From: Vibrio navarrensis
Lineage (GTDB): Bacteria; Pseudomonadota; Gammaproteobacteria; Enterobacterales; Vibrionaceae
Assembly (NCBI RefSeq): GCF_015767675.1
Contig: NZ_CP065217.1
Span: 1,798,001 to 1,862,000, forward strand
Reading direction: 5' to 3'
Length of the DNA: 64,000 bases
Shown here: in pieces, positions 55,512-63,462 of the stretch
Layout of the letters: each line of letters starts with the position of its first letter
Position numbering within the stretch: the first letter of the stretch is position 1
Translations under genes and position numbers: made by a program
Notes under the pieces: model-generated
Told to the model about the DNA's origin: nothing
The model's database searches: none
What the model saw: only the letters and a program-made list of their open reading frames with translations

Positions 55512-55632
55512 TAACGCCGCGTTAAGGGGTGAGTGCCGCATAAACCAACCTTCCGCAAACCACTTTCACCACCGAAACTCACCGCATACCAAAAATGCCA
55601 CGCGGCACGAATCCCTCTTTAACGCTTTGTTA
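55512..55632 (-). repeat. attC site
   Basis: Class e. Belongs to the A cassette split by IS3. Confidence 0.95.
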
Positions 55633-55944
55633 TGTTTAAGCTTCAAGGGCTTACGTTTTACCAAAACCAAGATTAACTCAGCGTTGATTCACAAACAAAA
55701 GCCAAAACCTAAAAAACTGAAATGACTCATAGATTTGAAAAACAGACTTCGAATTTTGGCAATTCAAGCCCGAAAACTTGTGGTCAAAATACTGATTGAG
55801 CCAGCCGCACCTACCTCGCGCTTTCTCTGAATTTCCAGAGCCAAAGAACAAGTGTCCGGAAAACTGCGTATTTCGGAGCATTCCGATCAGTCATTTCCCC
55901 CCTGTGTCAGCATAGTTGTCGCCTAGATTTTTAAGGAGATAACT

Positions 55945-56484
55945 ATGCCAGCCAATCCAGTTCCAATTGATGTGAAAACGAAAGGCCAAACTTGGCTGTT
56001 ACCACCATATAATTGGTCTCATCGAAGAATTGCTAAAGAATTAGATGTGAGTCCATCCGTGGTATCTAAGTGGAGAAATGAACTTGTTGAAAGCGGCCTA
56101 TTGTCTACAGAGCTGCCCTTAGAAAATGCTACTACTGATTATTCAGCGGAGCAGAGATTTTTCATAGTGATTGAAACTGCAACAATGTCTGAACGCGAGT
56201 TAGCTGAATACTGTAGGTCTAAAGGGTTATTTGTCGATGACGTTAAAACCTGGCGAGCACTGTCTATCAAGGCGCAGAGTACAACATCGGCTTCAATGTC
56301 ACACAAAGAAAATAAGCTACTACGTGATGAACGCAGAAAGGTAAAAGCGTTGGAGAAGGAGTTGGCACGTAAAGATAAAGCACTTGCTGAAACGGCTGCG
56401 CTACTGGTTTTGCGGGAAAAGTTCAATGCCCTCTGGGAAATCAACGAGGAAGACTTATTCCTATCTCAGAGCGGCTTAAAATAG
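55945..56484 (+). CDS. IS3-family OrfA (helix-turn-helix, zipper)
   Basis: 179 aa. YNWSHRRIAKELDVSPSVVSKWRNELVESGLL is the DNA-binding part; the C-terminal third (ENKLLRDERRKVKALEKELARKDKALAETAALLVLREKF) is a coiled coil for multimerisation. It ends in CTTAAAATAG, where the overlapping -1 frame continues as OrfB. Confidence 0.93.
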   Translation: MPANPVPIDVKTKGQTWLLPPYNWSHRRIAKELDVSPSVVSKWRNELVESGLLSTELPLENATTDYSAEQRFFIVIETATMSERELAEYCRSKGLFVDDVKTWRALSIKAQSTTSASMSHKENKLLRDERRKVKALEKELARKDKALAETAALLVLREKFNALWEINEEDLFLSQSGLK

Positions 56485-57494
56485 TCACACTTGTTGATGA
56501 AGCTGTACGTAAAGGGGCAACAAAGACAAAGGCTTGTTCCACCGTTGGGTTATCAATACGAACGTTCCAGCGTTGGACACGGAACTCTGCCGAAATCACA
56601 AGTGATATGCGTCAGCATCCTCGGCAGCACGAGCCTCATAATAAGCTATCAGAAGCCGAAAGGCAGCAGATATTAGATATCTGCAATACACCAGAGTATG
56701 CCGATTTACCTCCGAATATCATCGTTCCAATGTTGGCTGATGAAGGCATTTACATTGCCTCAGAGTCCACATTTTATCGTGTATTAAAAGCAAACAACCA
56801 GCTAGGTAAGCGAACTCGTAACAAAGCTGGCACAAGTCCTTCTCGACCAAAGGTTCAAAAAGCCTGCAAACCAAATCAGGTATGGAGCTGGGATATCAGT
56901 TATCTGCCATCGAAAATACGAGGGAAGCACTATTACCTCTATTTGATAATGGATATCTTCAGTAGAAAAGTAGTAGGTGCAGAAGTGTATGATCAGGAGC
57001 TAGGCGAATATGCAGCGGAGTTACTCCAAAGAACAACATGGCGGGAAAAGTGTGTGCAAGGCAACATTACTTTGCACTCTGACAACGGTGCTCCTATGAG
57101 AAGTTACACCATGCTTGCAAAGATGTATGACCTTGGGATTGCAAGCTCTTACTCTAGGCCAAGAGTAAGCAATGACAACCCATACTCTGAGTCGTTGTTC
57201 AAAACAATAAAGTATTGTCCTTCATGGCCAATGGATGGGTTTTCTTCCATTGAAGACGCTCGGTGTTGGGTTGGTAATTTTGTTGATTGGTATAACAATG
57301 AGCATAAACACAGTGGCATAAAGTATGTAACACCTCAGCAGAGGCATTGCGGGGAGGATAATGAAATTCTCCGACAGCGTATGCAAGTCTACCGACGTGC
57401 TCAATTGACTCATCCAGGCAGATGGAGTCGGCAAACGAGAGACTGGAGTTATATCGATGAGGTGTACTTGAACCCTGAAAAGTGTGCAGCGTAA
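56460..57494 (+). CDS. IS3-family OrfB transposase, -1 frame
   Basis: The frame is open from before 56460 (PISERLKIVTLVDEAVRKG) without an early start codon, so the active OrfAB is expected from a -1 ribosomal shift near the end of OrfA. The first in-frame ATG is at 56607. The rve core has the DDE residues in WSWDISYLPS, LHSDNGAPM and the Glu in SNDNPYSESLFKT. The C-terminus equals the partial copy at the window start. Confidence 0.92.
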   Translation, partial: PISERLKIVTLVDEAVRKGATKTKACSTVGLSIRTFQRWTRNSAEITSDMRQHPRQHEPHNKLSEAERQQILDICNTPEYADLPPNIIVPMLADEGIYIASESTFYRVLKANNQLGKRTRNKAGTSPSRPKVQKACKPNQVWSWDISYLPSKIRGKHYYLYLIMDIFSRKVVGAEVYDQELGEYAAELLQRTTWREKCVQGNITLHSDNGAPMRSYTMLAKMYDLGIASSYSRPRVSNDNPYSESLFKTIKYCPSWPMDGFSSIEDARCWVGNFVDWYNNEHKHSGIKYVTPQQRHCGEDNEILRQRMQVYRRAQLTHPGRWSRQTRDWSYIDEVYLNPEKCAA

Positions 57495-57680
57495 TCATTC
57501 ACGTTACTAAATTGTAAAAAAGACGACAACTTGCTTGAAAAACAGCGGAAACGAGCGATCGCAATCACCGAAATACGCAGAAAACAGCGCCAAACGAAAC
57601 CAACTTGCCGACAAGCACAAAACCAACAAGCCGAGGGAGCAAAGAAAAGATACAACCAACTGATTTGACGTGATTAAACA

Positions 57681-57800
57681 TAACGCCCGCTTAAGGGGCA
57701 GCCAACGCTACTACTAACTTACCGCACAATACCGCAATCACAAAAACCAACGCATGGTAAAAATGCCACGCGTTGGCTGTCCCTCTTGAAGCGTTTGTTA
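57681..57800 (-). repeat. attC site
   Basis: Class b. Belongs to the A cassette at 57801, the only A copy on a plain class b site. Confidence 0.95.
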
Positions 57801-58151
57801 TGCTTAAGCTTCAATGACTTACGTTTTACCTAAACCAAGATTAACTCAGCTTTGATTCACAAACAAAACCCAAAAACCAGAAAACTGAAATGACTCATAG
57901 ATTTGAAAATCAGACTTTGAGACTGTGGCTACTAATGCTCAAAAACCTAAGATCAAATTTCTGATTGAGCTAACCGCCCTAACCTCGCGCTTGCCAAAAA
58001 ATTGATTGAGGCAATTCTCTGAATTTCCAGCGCCAAAGAATCATTGTCCGGAAAACAGCGCCCACTGAAGCCAACTTGCCGAGAAACACAAAACTCACAA
58101 GCCAAGGGAACAAAGAAAGACCATAAACCACTGATTGTTGGTGATTAAGCA
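57801..58151 (-). repeat. Orfless cassette family A, copy 22
   Basis: Complete; second box reads TTGCCGAGAA. Confidence 0.87.
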
Positions 58152-58274
58152 TAACGCCGCATTAAGGTGTGAGCAACGCTACCACCAAGCCTAAACCATT
58201 GCACCGTAAACACAAAACCCAACGATGGAATGAAAAATGCCAAGCGTTGGGAATCACTCTTAAATGCTTTGTTA
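58152..58274 (-). repeat. attC site
   Basis: Class g, close to 5849-5970. Belongs to the DUF3955 cassette. Confidence 0.95.
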
Positions 58275-58315
58275 TAACGAAGCTTCTTAGTGCGCTTGTG
58301 GCTTAACTAACCCGT

Positions 58316-58525
58316 TTACTGAACCTTTCTATGTTTAACGAAGGTAACAACCAAAGCCACTAACGCCAGTAGCTGAAAAAGCCAAAATAAAGGAATGAAC
58401 CCAAATGGCTCAACTAAGAAGCCATTCTCATCTACGTATGAACCGATGGTGTTATAAGCAATTAAACACAAAATACCACTGACACAGAAAAGAACGCTTA
58501 TTTTATACTTACGGAGAAATTTCAT
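58316..58525 (-). CDS. DUF3955-like membrane protein
   Basis: 69 aa from the ATG at 58525, preceded by TGAGGCTCCG; a longer in-frame version starts at 58579. Two membrane helices (residues 8-28 and 43-63) flank NTIGSYVDENGFLVEPFGFIP, the exposed signature loop of DUF3955. Function unknown. Confidence 0.85.
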   Translation of the reverse strand: MKFLRKYKISVLFCVSGILCLIAYNTIGSYVDENGFLVEPFGFIPLFWLFQLLALVALVVTFVKHRKVQ

Positions 58526-58616
58526 CGGAGCCTCAATATTTGAATATCTAACAATGTTAGACATTTTGTAAGAGTACATGGTTCACCCCAATAATCATGA
58601 TTGGACAGACAAGTTA

Positions 58617-58738
58617 TAACGCCCAATTAAGGGGTGAGCAACGCTACCACCCAACCTGAAGCATTGTACCGTAACCACTAAAATTGAAGTAGAAGCAAGA
58701 ATGCCAAGCGTTGGGAATCCCTCTTAAATTGCTTGTTA
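58617..58738 (-). repeat. attC site
   Basis: Class g (AATTAAGGGG / CCCTCTTAAATTG). Belongs to the plus-strand Gp2-like cassette. Confidence 0.95.
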
Positions 58739-58904
58739 GGTAGCAGTGTCAAATTTCTGAATCATTTGACTTTGTGATATAATTAAAAATGTAGCTTATT
58801 CCGCTATCTTTTCGTCTCAAATATAACACCAAACACCTCACCAAGCCATACGCGTCCTGCCGTAAGGACTTTCGCATGCCCAAAATACTTGAAGGTAAAT
58901 AGTA

Positions 58905-58928
58905 ATATACATATATACATATATACAT
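58905..58928. repeat. Triplicated 8-bp repeat ATATACAT
   Basis: Three perfect tandem units directly upstream of the ribosome site of 58948-59559. Could be an iteron-like site or a simple AT repeat. Confidence 0.8.
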
Positions 58929-58947
58929 ATTGATATAAGGAGTTCCA

Positions 58948-59559
58948 TTGGATAAAAACTACCATATTACAACAGGTAATTATCTAGATTATGAATTGCA
59001 TCCAAGTAAGACGTACATCACCGAATACCTAGATAAACTAAACTACATTATTGAAGAAATAACCACACAGTACAAGCGAGTTCTCTACGTCAGATTTGAC
59101 TTACGATTCCAACAACAAGGTGAATATGATGGAAAAGCCATATCCGAGTTTTTCGCCAAACTCAACAACATTTTAAAATCTAAGAAATACAACCAAACCA
59201 ATGCCAAATACTTCTGGGTGCGTGAGATAGATACATCTTCCAAACCACATTACCACTGCCTTTTACTTCTCGATTATAACAAAACTCGATATGCCGGATT
59301 CCCCAATGGATACAAGGCAGCTGGTTTAATGAAAACTGTCAATGAAATTTGGTGTGGCATTTTGAACACTCAAGAAACCGCACTCGTGAACCTTTGTGAC
59401 AGCAACCCTAATTTCAATTTTATAAACAGGAATGAACCTGAATCAAAGAAGGCTATTTTCACTCACTGCGCATATTTGTGTAAATTTGAGACAAAAGCTT
59501 TCAATATTTCAGGGAAAAACATAGGTCACTCACAAATAAAACATATACATCAAAAATAA
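58948..59559 (+). CDS. Inovirus Gp2 / YagK-YfjJ-like replication protein
   Basis: 203 aa from a TTG at 58948 with AAGGAGTTCCA in front; no ATG serves. The segments VLYVRFDLRF, YFWVREIDTSSKPHYHCLLLLDYNKTRYAGFPNGYKAAGL, VNEIWCGIL and FTHCAYLCKFETK follow the inovirus-type Gp2 (YagK/YfjJ C-terminal) family. PHYHCLLLL is an HUH motif of rolling-circle initiators, and the Tyr in AYLCKFETK fits the catalytic position. It probably derives from a filamentous phage or satellite. Opposes the array; AT-rich relative to neighbours. Confidence 0.82.
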   Translation: MDKNYHITTGNYLDYELHPSKTYITEYLDKLNYIIEEITTQYKRVLYVRFDLRFQQQGEYDGKAISEFFAKLNNILKSKKYNQTNAKYFWVREIDTSSKPHYHCLLLLDYNKTRYAGFPNGYKAAGLMKTVNEIWCGILNTQETALVNLCDSNPNFNFINRNEPESKKAIFTHCAYLCKFETKAFNISGKNIGHSQIKHIHQK

Positions 59560-59652
59560 GCCACCTAGAACGCATCAGGACAAACAAAACACAACAACCA
59601 ATACCAACCCTAGACCATAGCCAGAAAATCACTCAAAATTGATTACAGAGCG

Positions 59653-59671
59653 ATTAATGAGAATCATTATC
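59653..59671. promoter_or_regulatory. Fur-box-like palindrome
   Basis: ATTAATGAGAATCATTATC agrees with the 19-bp Fur consensus at 16 positions by my count. No promoter or gene start lies next to it, so its use is unclear. Confidence 0.4.
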
Positions 59672-59710
59672 AAAGGAACAAGGGTATCAGGTGTTAGGTG
59701 TTGTTCCTTT
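59672..59710. terminator. Hairpin after the Gp2-like gene
   Basis: AAAGGAACAA and TTGTTCCTTT form a perfect 10-bp inverted repeat around a 19-base loop, about 110 bp after the stop. The T-run at the end of the right arm fits a weak terminator for plus-strand transcription. Confidence 0.45.
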
Positions 59711-59726
59711 AAATTCTCAAGCAACC

Positions 59727-59846
59727 TAACGCCCTGCTAAGGGGTGAGCAATGCACTGCGAAAGCTACTGCACACCGACTGAATCACAAAACCCAACGCA
59801 TGCTAAAAATGCCACGCATTGCGAATCCCTCTTAAGCAGTTTGTTA
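59727..59846 (-). repeat. attC site
   Basis: Class h. Belongs to the D cassette at 59847. Confidence 0.95.
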
Positions 59847-60194
59847 GCTTAAATTTCAGCACCTTAGATTTACCAAGCCTGAGATTAAACCGATTTGGAA
59901 AACCAACAAACCACTTAAGCTTTGAAACCCGAAATAACGCAAACTTTGTGGCCGTTCATTTACATTAAAAATCAGAATATTTTGACAACCCGTTTTCGCA
60001 CAACTCAAAGCGAACGCCAAACTTCCAAAGCGACTTTGCGCCAAACTGGCTAACCTCGCGCGATCCCAAAACTCAATTGAGGCAACGGCTCAAAACTCGC
60101 GTTGGCAAACAATGCTGATTTGCCGAGAAACCTGACCGAATTGCCAATGGAAGAAAGAAAAGAGCACAACCAATTGATTTTATTTGTTTTAAGC
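59847..60194 (-). repeat. Orfless cassette family D, copy 4
   Basis: Complete; no gene supported. Confidence 0.86.
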
Positions 60195-60314
60195 TAACGC
60201 CCGGTTAAGGGGCAGACAACGCCACTACCAAGCTTCCGCATAACACTGTAATCACAAAAACCAACGCATAGTAAAAATGCCGCGCGTTGGCTGTCCCTCT
60301 TGAACCGTTTGTTA
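60195..60314 (-). repeat. attC site
   Basis: Class b'. Belongs to the cassette of 60369-60653. Confidence 0.95.
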
Positions 60315-60368
60315 TATTTTCGCTCTCAGCACTAATGTGACCAACAACTTAAGATTACAGAAAAACCA

Positions 60369-60653
60369 TTAACAAACTGATACTTCTCGACTTTCTAAAA
60401 CCGTAGCTGCGTCGGCTCGCTCAATAATTTTCAACAATACCGATTGAATTGCTTCATCTTCACGAACATCCTTATCACTCGTAAATCTCTGAATTTGCGC
60501 TTCAGCGTTTTCTTCAGGAACAAAAGTGATGACTACTTCGGTAGCAAAATCTGTCGTTTTCCCGAAATACTCTAAAGATATTTGCGGATAACCTTTGAAA
60601 CCTCTTTGTACTCGTTTCAATATGCGTTTTTTCGCTTTATCCACGTTCATCAT
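60369..60653 (-). CDS. Conserved hypothetical cassette protein, 94 aa (paralogue of 960-1244)
   Basis: Differs from 960-1244 at a handful of residues (for example FATEVVITFVPEENAEAQ for LATEVVITFLPEENAEPQ), while many codon third positions differ. Changes are mostly silent or conservative, which is the pattern of selection on a real protein. The first 17 codons and upstream region are identical. Its attC is class b', not a. Confidence 0.87.
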   Translation of the reverse strand: MMNVDKAKKRILKRVQRGFKGYPQISLEYFGKTTDFATEVVITFVPEENAEAQIQRFTSDKDVREDEAIQSVLLKIIERADAATVLESREVSVC

Positions 60654-60685
60654 GAATCCTTTTGATTGCTGAACTTAAAAAAATA

Positions 60686-60804
60686 TAACGCCCAGTTAAG
60701 GGGTGAAGCACGCAATGACCAAGCCACTGCATTGCTCTTCAACACCGAAACCAACGCATACCAAAAATGCCACGCGTGCTGAATCCCTCTTGAACTGTTT
60801 GTTA
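60686..60804 (-). repeat. attC site
   Basis: Class s: AGTTAAGGGGTGAAGCACGC-type left arm with GCGTGCTGAATCCCTCTTGAACT-type right arm. Belongs to the GNAT cassette. Confidence 0.93.
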
Positions 60805-60807
60805 TGT

Positions 60808-61275
60808 TCACAGTTTAAAATGCATAACAATTTCTTTAGGTTGACTTGCAACACGGACAAAACCAAATTTTTCATAAGATTTAATGGCAGCAAGATTACC
60901 GGAATAAACCGTTAACTCTAGCCTATCCTCATTGCGATCCTGTAACACCGACTTGGCTTTAGTTAAAAGAGTTTGTCCGATTGACTTCCCACGTGCATTT
61001 GGTGATACGTACATTTGAACTAGCTCTAATGAGTGCGATTGTTCCAAGGAAATCAAGCCACATAACCCGACTAATTCCTTATTGTAAAAAGCACCCAGCA
61101 TAATGTGATCATTGCTCTCCTTTTCGATCATTTGTTCGAAGAACAACTTCGGCAATTGGGATTGAGTTTTGTAATCAGATCCAAATGCCTCAGGGTATAA
61201 CCGTAAGCTTTCTAACCGTAACTCTCGATATTTCAGGCTATCTTGTGGCTTTAAAATTTTACAATAAACTTCCAT
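60808..61275 (-). CDS. GNAT-family N-acetyltransferase
   Basis: 155 aa. LVQMYVSPNARGKSIGQTLLTKAKSVLQDR is the acetyl-CoA loop (R-G-K-S-I-G in place of the commoner G-x-G), and VYSGNLAAIKSYEKFGFVRVASQPKEI is the C-terminal motif. The N-terminal RELRLESLRLYPEAFGSDY is the R-L-x-AL-x-x-P-x-AFG signature of a widespread GNAT subgroup. Substrate unknown. Confidence 0.92.
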   Translation of the reverse strand: MEVYCKILKPQDSLKYRELRLESLRLYPEAFGSDYKTQSQLPKLFFEQMIEKESNDHIMLGAFYNKELVGLCGLISLEQSHSLELVQMYVSPNARGKSIGQTLLTKAKSVLQDRNEDRLELTVYSGNLAAIKSYEKFGFVRVASQPKEIVMHFKL

Positions 61276-61292
61276 GTTTCCTCATGTGAACA

Positions 61293-61412
61293 TAACGCCC
61301 GGTTAAGGGGCAGCCAACGCCATTACCAAGCTTCCGCATAACACCGTAACCACAAAAACCAACGCATGATAAAAATGCCGCGCGTTGGCTGTCCCTCTTG
61401 AACCGTTTGTTA
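61293..61412 (-). repeat. attC site
   Basis: Class b'. Nearly identical to 32496-32615, as is the cassette it serves. Confidence 0.95.
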
Positions 61413-61762
61413 TGTTTAAGCTTCAATGACTTACGTTTTACCAAAACCAAGATTAACTCGGTTTTGACTGACAAACAAAAGCCAAAACCTGAAAAACTGA
61501 AACGACTCATAGATTTGAAAAACAGACTTTGAATTTCGGCAATTCAAGCCCAAAAACCTGTGATCAAAATATTGATTGAGCCAGCCGCACCTACCTCGCG
61601 CTTACTCGAAAATTGACTGAGGCAACACTCTGAATTTCCAGCGCCAAAGAATAAATGTCCGGAAAACAGCGCCAAACGAAGCCAACTTGCCGACAAGCAC
61701 AAAACCAACAAGCCGAGGGAGCAAAGAAAAGATGCAACCAACTGATTTGACGTGATTAAACA
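61413..61762 (-). repeat. Orfless cassette family A, copy 23
   Basis: Complete; near-twin of copy 10 (32616) in its left half. Confidence 0.87.
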
Positions 61763-61882
61763 TAACGCCGCGTTAAGGGGTGAATGCCGCATAAACCAAA
61801 CTTCCGCAGACCACTTTCACCACCGAAACCACCGCATACCAAAAATGCCACGCGGCATGAATCCCTCTTAAACGCTTTGTTA
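61763..61882 (-). repeat. attC site
   Basis: Class e. Holds the stop of 61880-62248. Confidence 0.95.
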
Positions 61883-62248
61883 TGTGCGTAGTTCAAACTC
61901 ATACTCGGTAAGACACCATTGCTTTGGGTTTCTCCAACTGATTTCTTTAAATGAAGTTGTTAAATCACCACTTAATAAAAGCTGCTTCATATAGTAGCTA
62001 GGTGAAATATAAGCTTTATAGTCGTAAGCAAATACAAAACCCTGTCTATTAAGCTCAAGCATTGCCTTCTTGGTTTCTTCGGATTCAATTCCATTACAAG
62101 CCATAACTGCATCAGTATAGCCACTGTCAAGGATATCTTGGCTGTTTCCACTCAACCGTATTGAGGTATTGTCTATAGAAGTAACGTGCATAGGTGGAAC
62201 CTCTCCTAGCTGGCCAAACTCAACTTTGTAAGGGGGCTGTTTTATCAA
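61880..62248 (-). CDS. Hypothetical protein, about 122 aa
   Basis: I prefer the TTG at 62248 (LIKQPPYKVEFGQLGEVPPMHV) because AGGAGG lies four bases before it; a GTG five codons upstream would precede its own ribosome site. Strand-rich N-terminal half, then mixed helices and AYDYKAYISPSYYMKQLLLSGDLTTSFKEISWRNPKQW. No membrane segment, no family recognised. Confidence 0.72.
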   Translation of the reverse strand: MIKQPPYKVEFGQLGEVPPMHVTSIDNTSIRLSGNSQDILDSGYTDAVMACNGIESEETKKAMLELNRQGFVFAYDYKAYISPSYYMKQLLLSGDLTTSFKEISWRNPKQWCLTEYEFELRT

Positions 62249-62264
62249 TTTTCCTCCTAGCACA

Positions 62265-62385
62265 TAACGCCCGGCTAAGGGGTTGACAACGCACCGCCGA
62301 ACTCAAAAAACACACTGTAAACACTGAATTTCAATTTCGCACTAAAGTCGCCACGCGTTGGCAATCCCTCTTGAGCCGTTTGTTA
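62265..62385 (-). repeat. attC site
   Basis: Class a. Holds the stop of 62383-62790. Confidence 0.95.
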
Positions 62386-62790
62386 TGTGATTTTTCGTTT
62401 TAACTCCATTTCTTGCTCTTTGAACAAAACGTAATCACTAGATTTTCTACTCTTCGCCGCTGTAAACCATTGAACCCCAGTTTCATCTAAGTGATTAAAC
62501 TCTAAACGAAATTCATACTTATTACTGCTAACAAAACCCAAAAATGCACCGAATACAAATGCTACCAATGGCAAAAAGGATGCATACGCTAATCCATATT
62601 CCTGATGCTCTGATGGGATAAAGATAAAAAGTAAACTCGATGTAATTGCACCCAACAGAAACATTCTCATAAGATAGTCTTTGAACGTCAAAACTTTCAC
62701 TTCAACACCAACAATTCGACTTAAATCATAAGCATCTGAATTTACTTTCAATTGATTATCTAATTGCTGAATTATCACTGAATTAGCCAC
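62383..62790 (-). CDS. Two-helix membrane protein, 135 aa
   Basis: Residues 1-42 are soluble (IIQQLDNQLKVNSDAYDLSRIVGVEVKVLTFKDYL). Two adjacent membrane helices at 43-62 (MFLLGAITSSLLFIFIP) and 70-90 (YASFLPLVAFVFGAFLGFV) are followed by a short strand-rich tail with FRLEFNHLDETGVQWFTA. The pattern resembles small DUF6232-like proteins, but I cannot confirm that. The start follows AGGAGAA. Confidence 0.78.
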   Translation of the reverse strand: MANSVIIQQLDNQLKVNSDAYDLSRIVGVEVKVLTFKDYLMRMFLLGAITSSLLFIFIPSEHQEYGLAYASFLPLVAFVFGAFLGFVSSNKYEFRLEFNHLDETGVQWFTAAKSRKSSDYVLFKEQEMELKRKIT

Positions 62791-62828
62791 TAAATTCTCC
62801 TTTATGTAGCTGAATTTACAAGATCACA

Positions 62829-62949
62829 TAACGCCCGGCTAAGGGGTTGACAACGCATAGCCGAACTCAAAAAACACACCGAAAACACTGAACTTCAATT
62901 TTGCACTAAAACCGCCAAGCGTTGGCAATCCCTCTTGAGCCGTTTGTTA
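62829..62949 (-). repeat. attC site
   Basis: Class a. Holds the stop of the VOC gene. Confidence 0.95.
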
Positions 62950-63306
62950 TACGCGTGCTTCCGACCACACTGCAAATTCGTTACCGCTTGGCTCAATAAA
63001 ATGGAAACGACAGCCTCCGGGAAAATCAAAAATTGGGCGAATAATTTGGCCACCGCTATTCTGGACTTTGGCTAAAGTTGTTTTTATGTTTGAGCTATAA
63101 AAGATAAGAAGTGCACCACCCGATGCTGTCTGACTACAACAGTCAGCTTTAAAAAAACCGCCATCTAAACCCTGATTTGAGAATGCTGTATATTCAGGAC
63201 CATAATCAGTAAATTCCCAGCCAAAAACTGAAGAGAAAAATGATTTTGTTGCCTCTAAATTTTTTGCTGCAAACTCGACATAATTCAGCTTTTCATTCTG
63301 ATTCAT
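62947..63306 (-). CDS. VOC (glyoxalase/bleomycin resistance/dioxygenase) family protein
   Basis: 119 aa, one VOC domain. LNYVEFAAKNLEATKSFFSSVFGWEFTDYGPEYTAF is the first beta-alpha-beta-beta-beta unit and GGALLIFYSSNIKTTLAKVQNSGGQIIRPIFDFPGGCRFHFIEPSGNEFAVWSE the second, with the metal-ligand Glu positions in the strand after YVEF and in NEFAVW. Reaction unknown; relatives detoxify small compounds. Confidence 0.93.
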   Translation of the reverse strand: MNQNEKLNYVEFAAKNLEATKSFFSSVFGWEFTDYGPEYTAFSNQGLDGGFFKADCCSQTASGGALLIFYSSNIKTTLAKVQNSGGQIIRPIFDFPGGCRFHFIEPSGNEFAVWSEARV

Positions 63307-63341
63307 TTCACGACTCCATTGTTAAATTTCCATATAGCGTA

Positions 63342-63462
63342 TAACGCTGCGTTAAGTGGTGAGCAACGCGACCACAATCCTAAACCATTGCGCCTTAAAC
63401 ACAAAACTCAACCTAGAGTCGAAACTCCCAAGCGTTGGGAATCCGTCTTAAACGCCTAGTTA
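63342..63462 (-). repeat. attC site
   Basis: Class g with an altered right end, CGCCTAGTTA in place of CGCTTTGTTA. Belongs to the cassette at 63463. Confidence 0.93.

Larger units (their letters stand above)
55865..57579 (+). mobile_element. IS3-family element, complete copy
   Basis: About 1715 bp, long for the family because OrfA is 179 aa. Ends TGCGTATTTCGG and CCGAAATACGCA. The duplicated flank is AAAA or GAAAAC, depending on whether one more base is counted in each end. Confidence 0.93.
55633..57680 (-). repeat. Orfless cassette family A, copy 21, split by IS3
   Basis: Pieces 55633-55864 and 57580-57680. This copy also lacks about 25 bp around the first box (CGCGCTTTCTCTGAATTTCC), so TTGAGGCAA is deleted. 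Confidence 0.85.
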
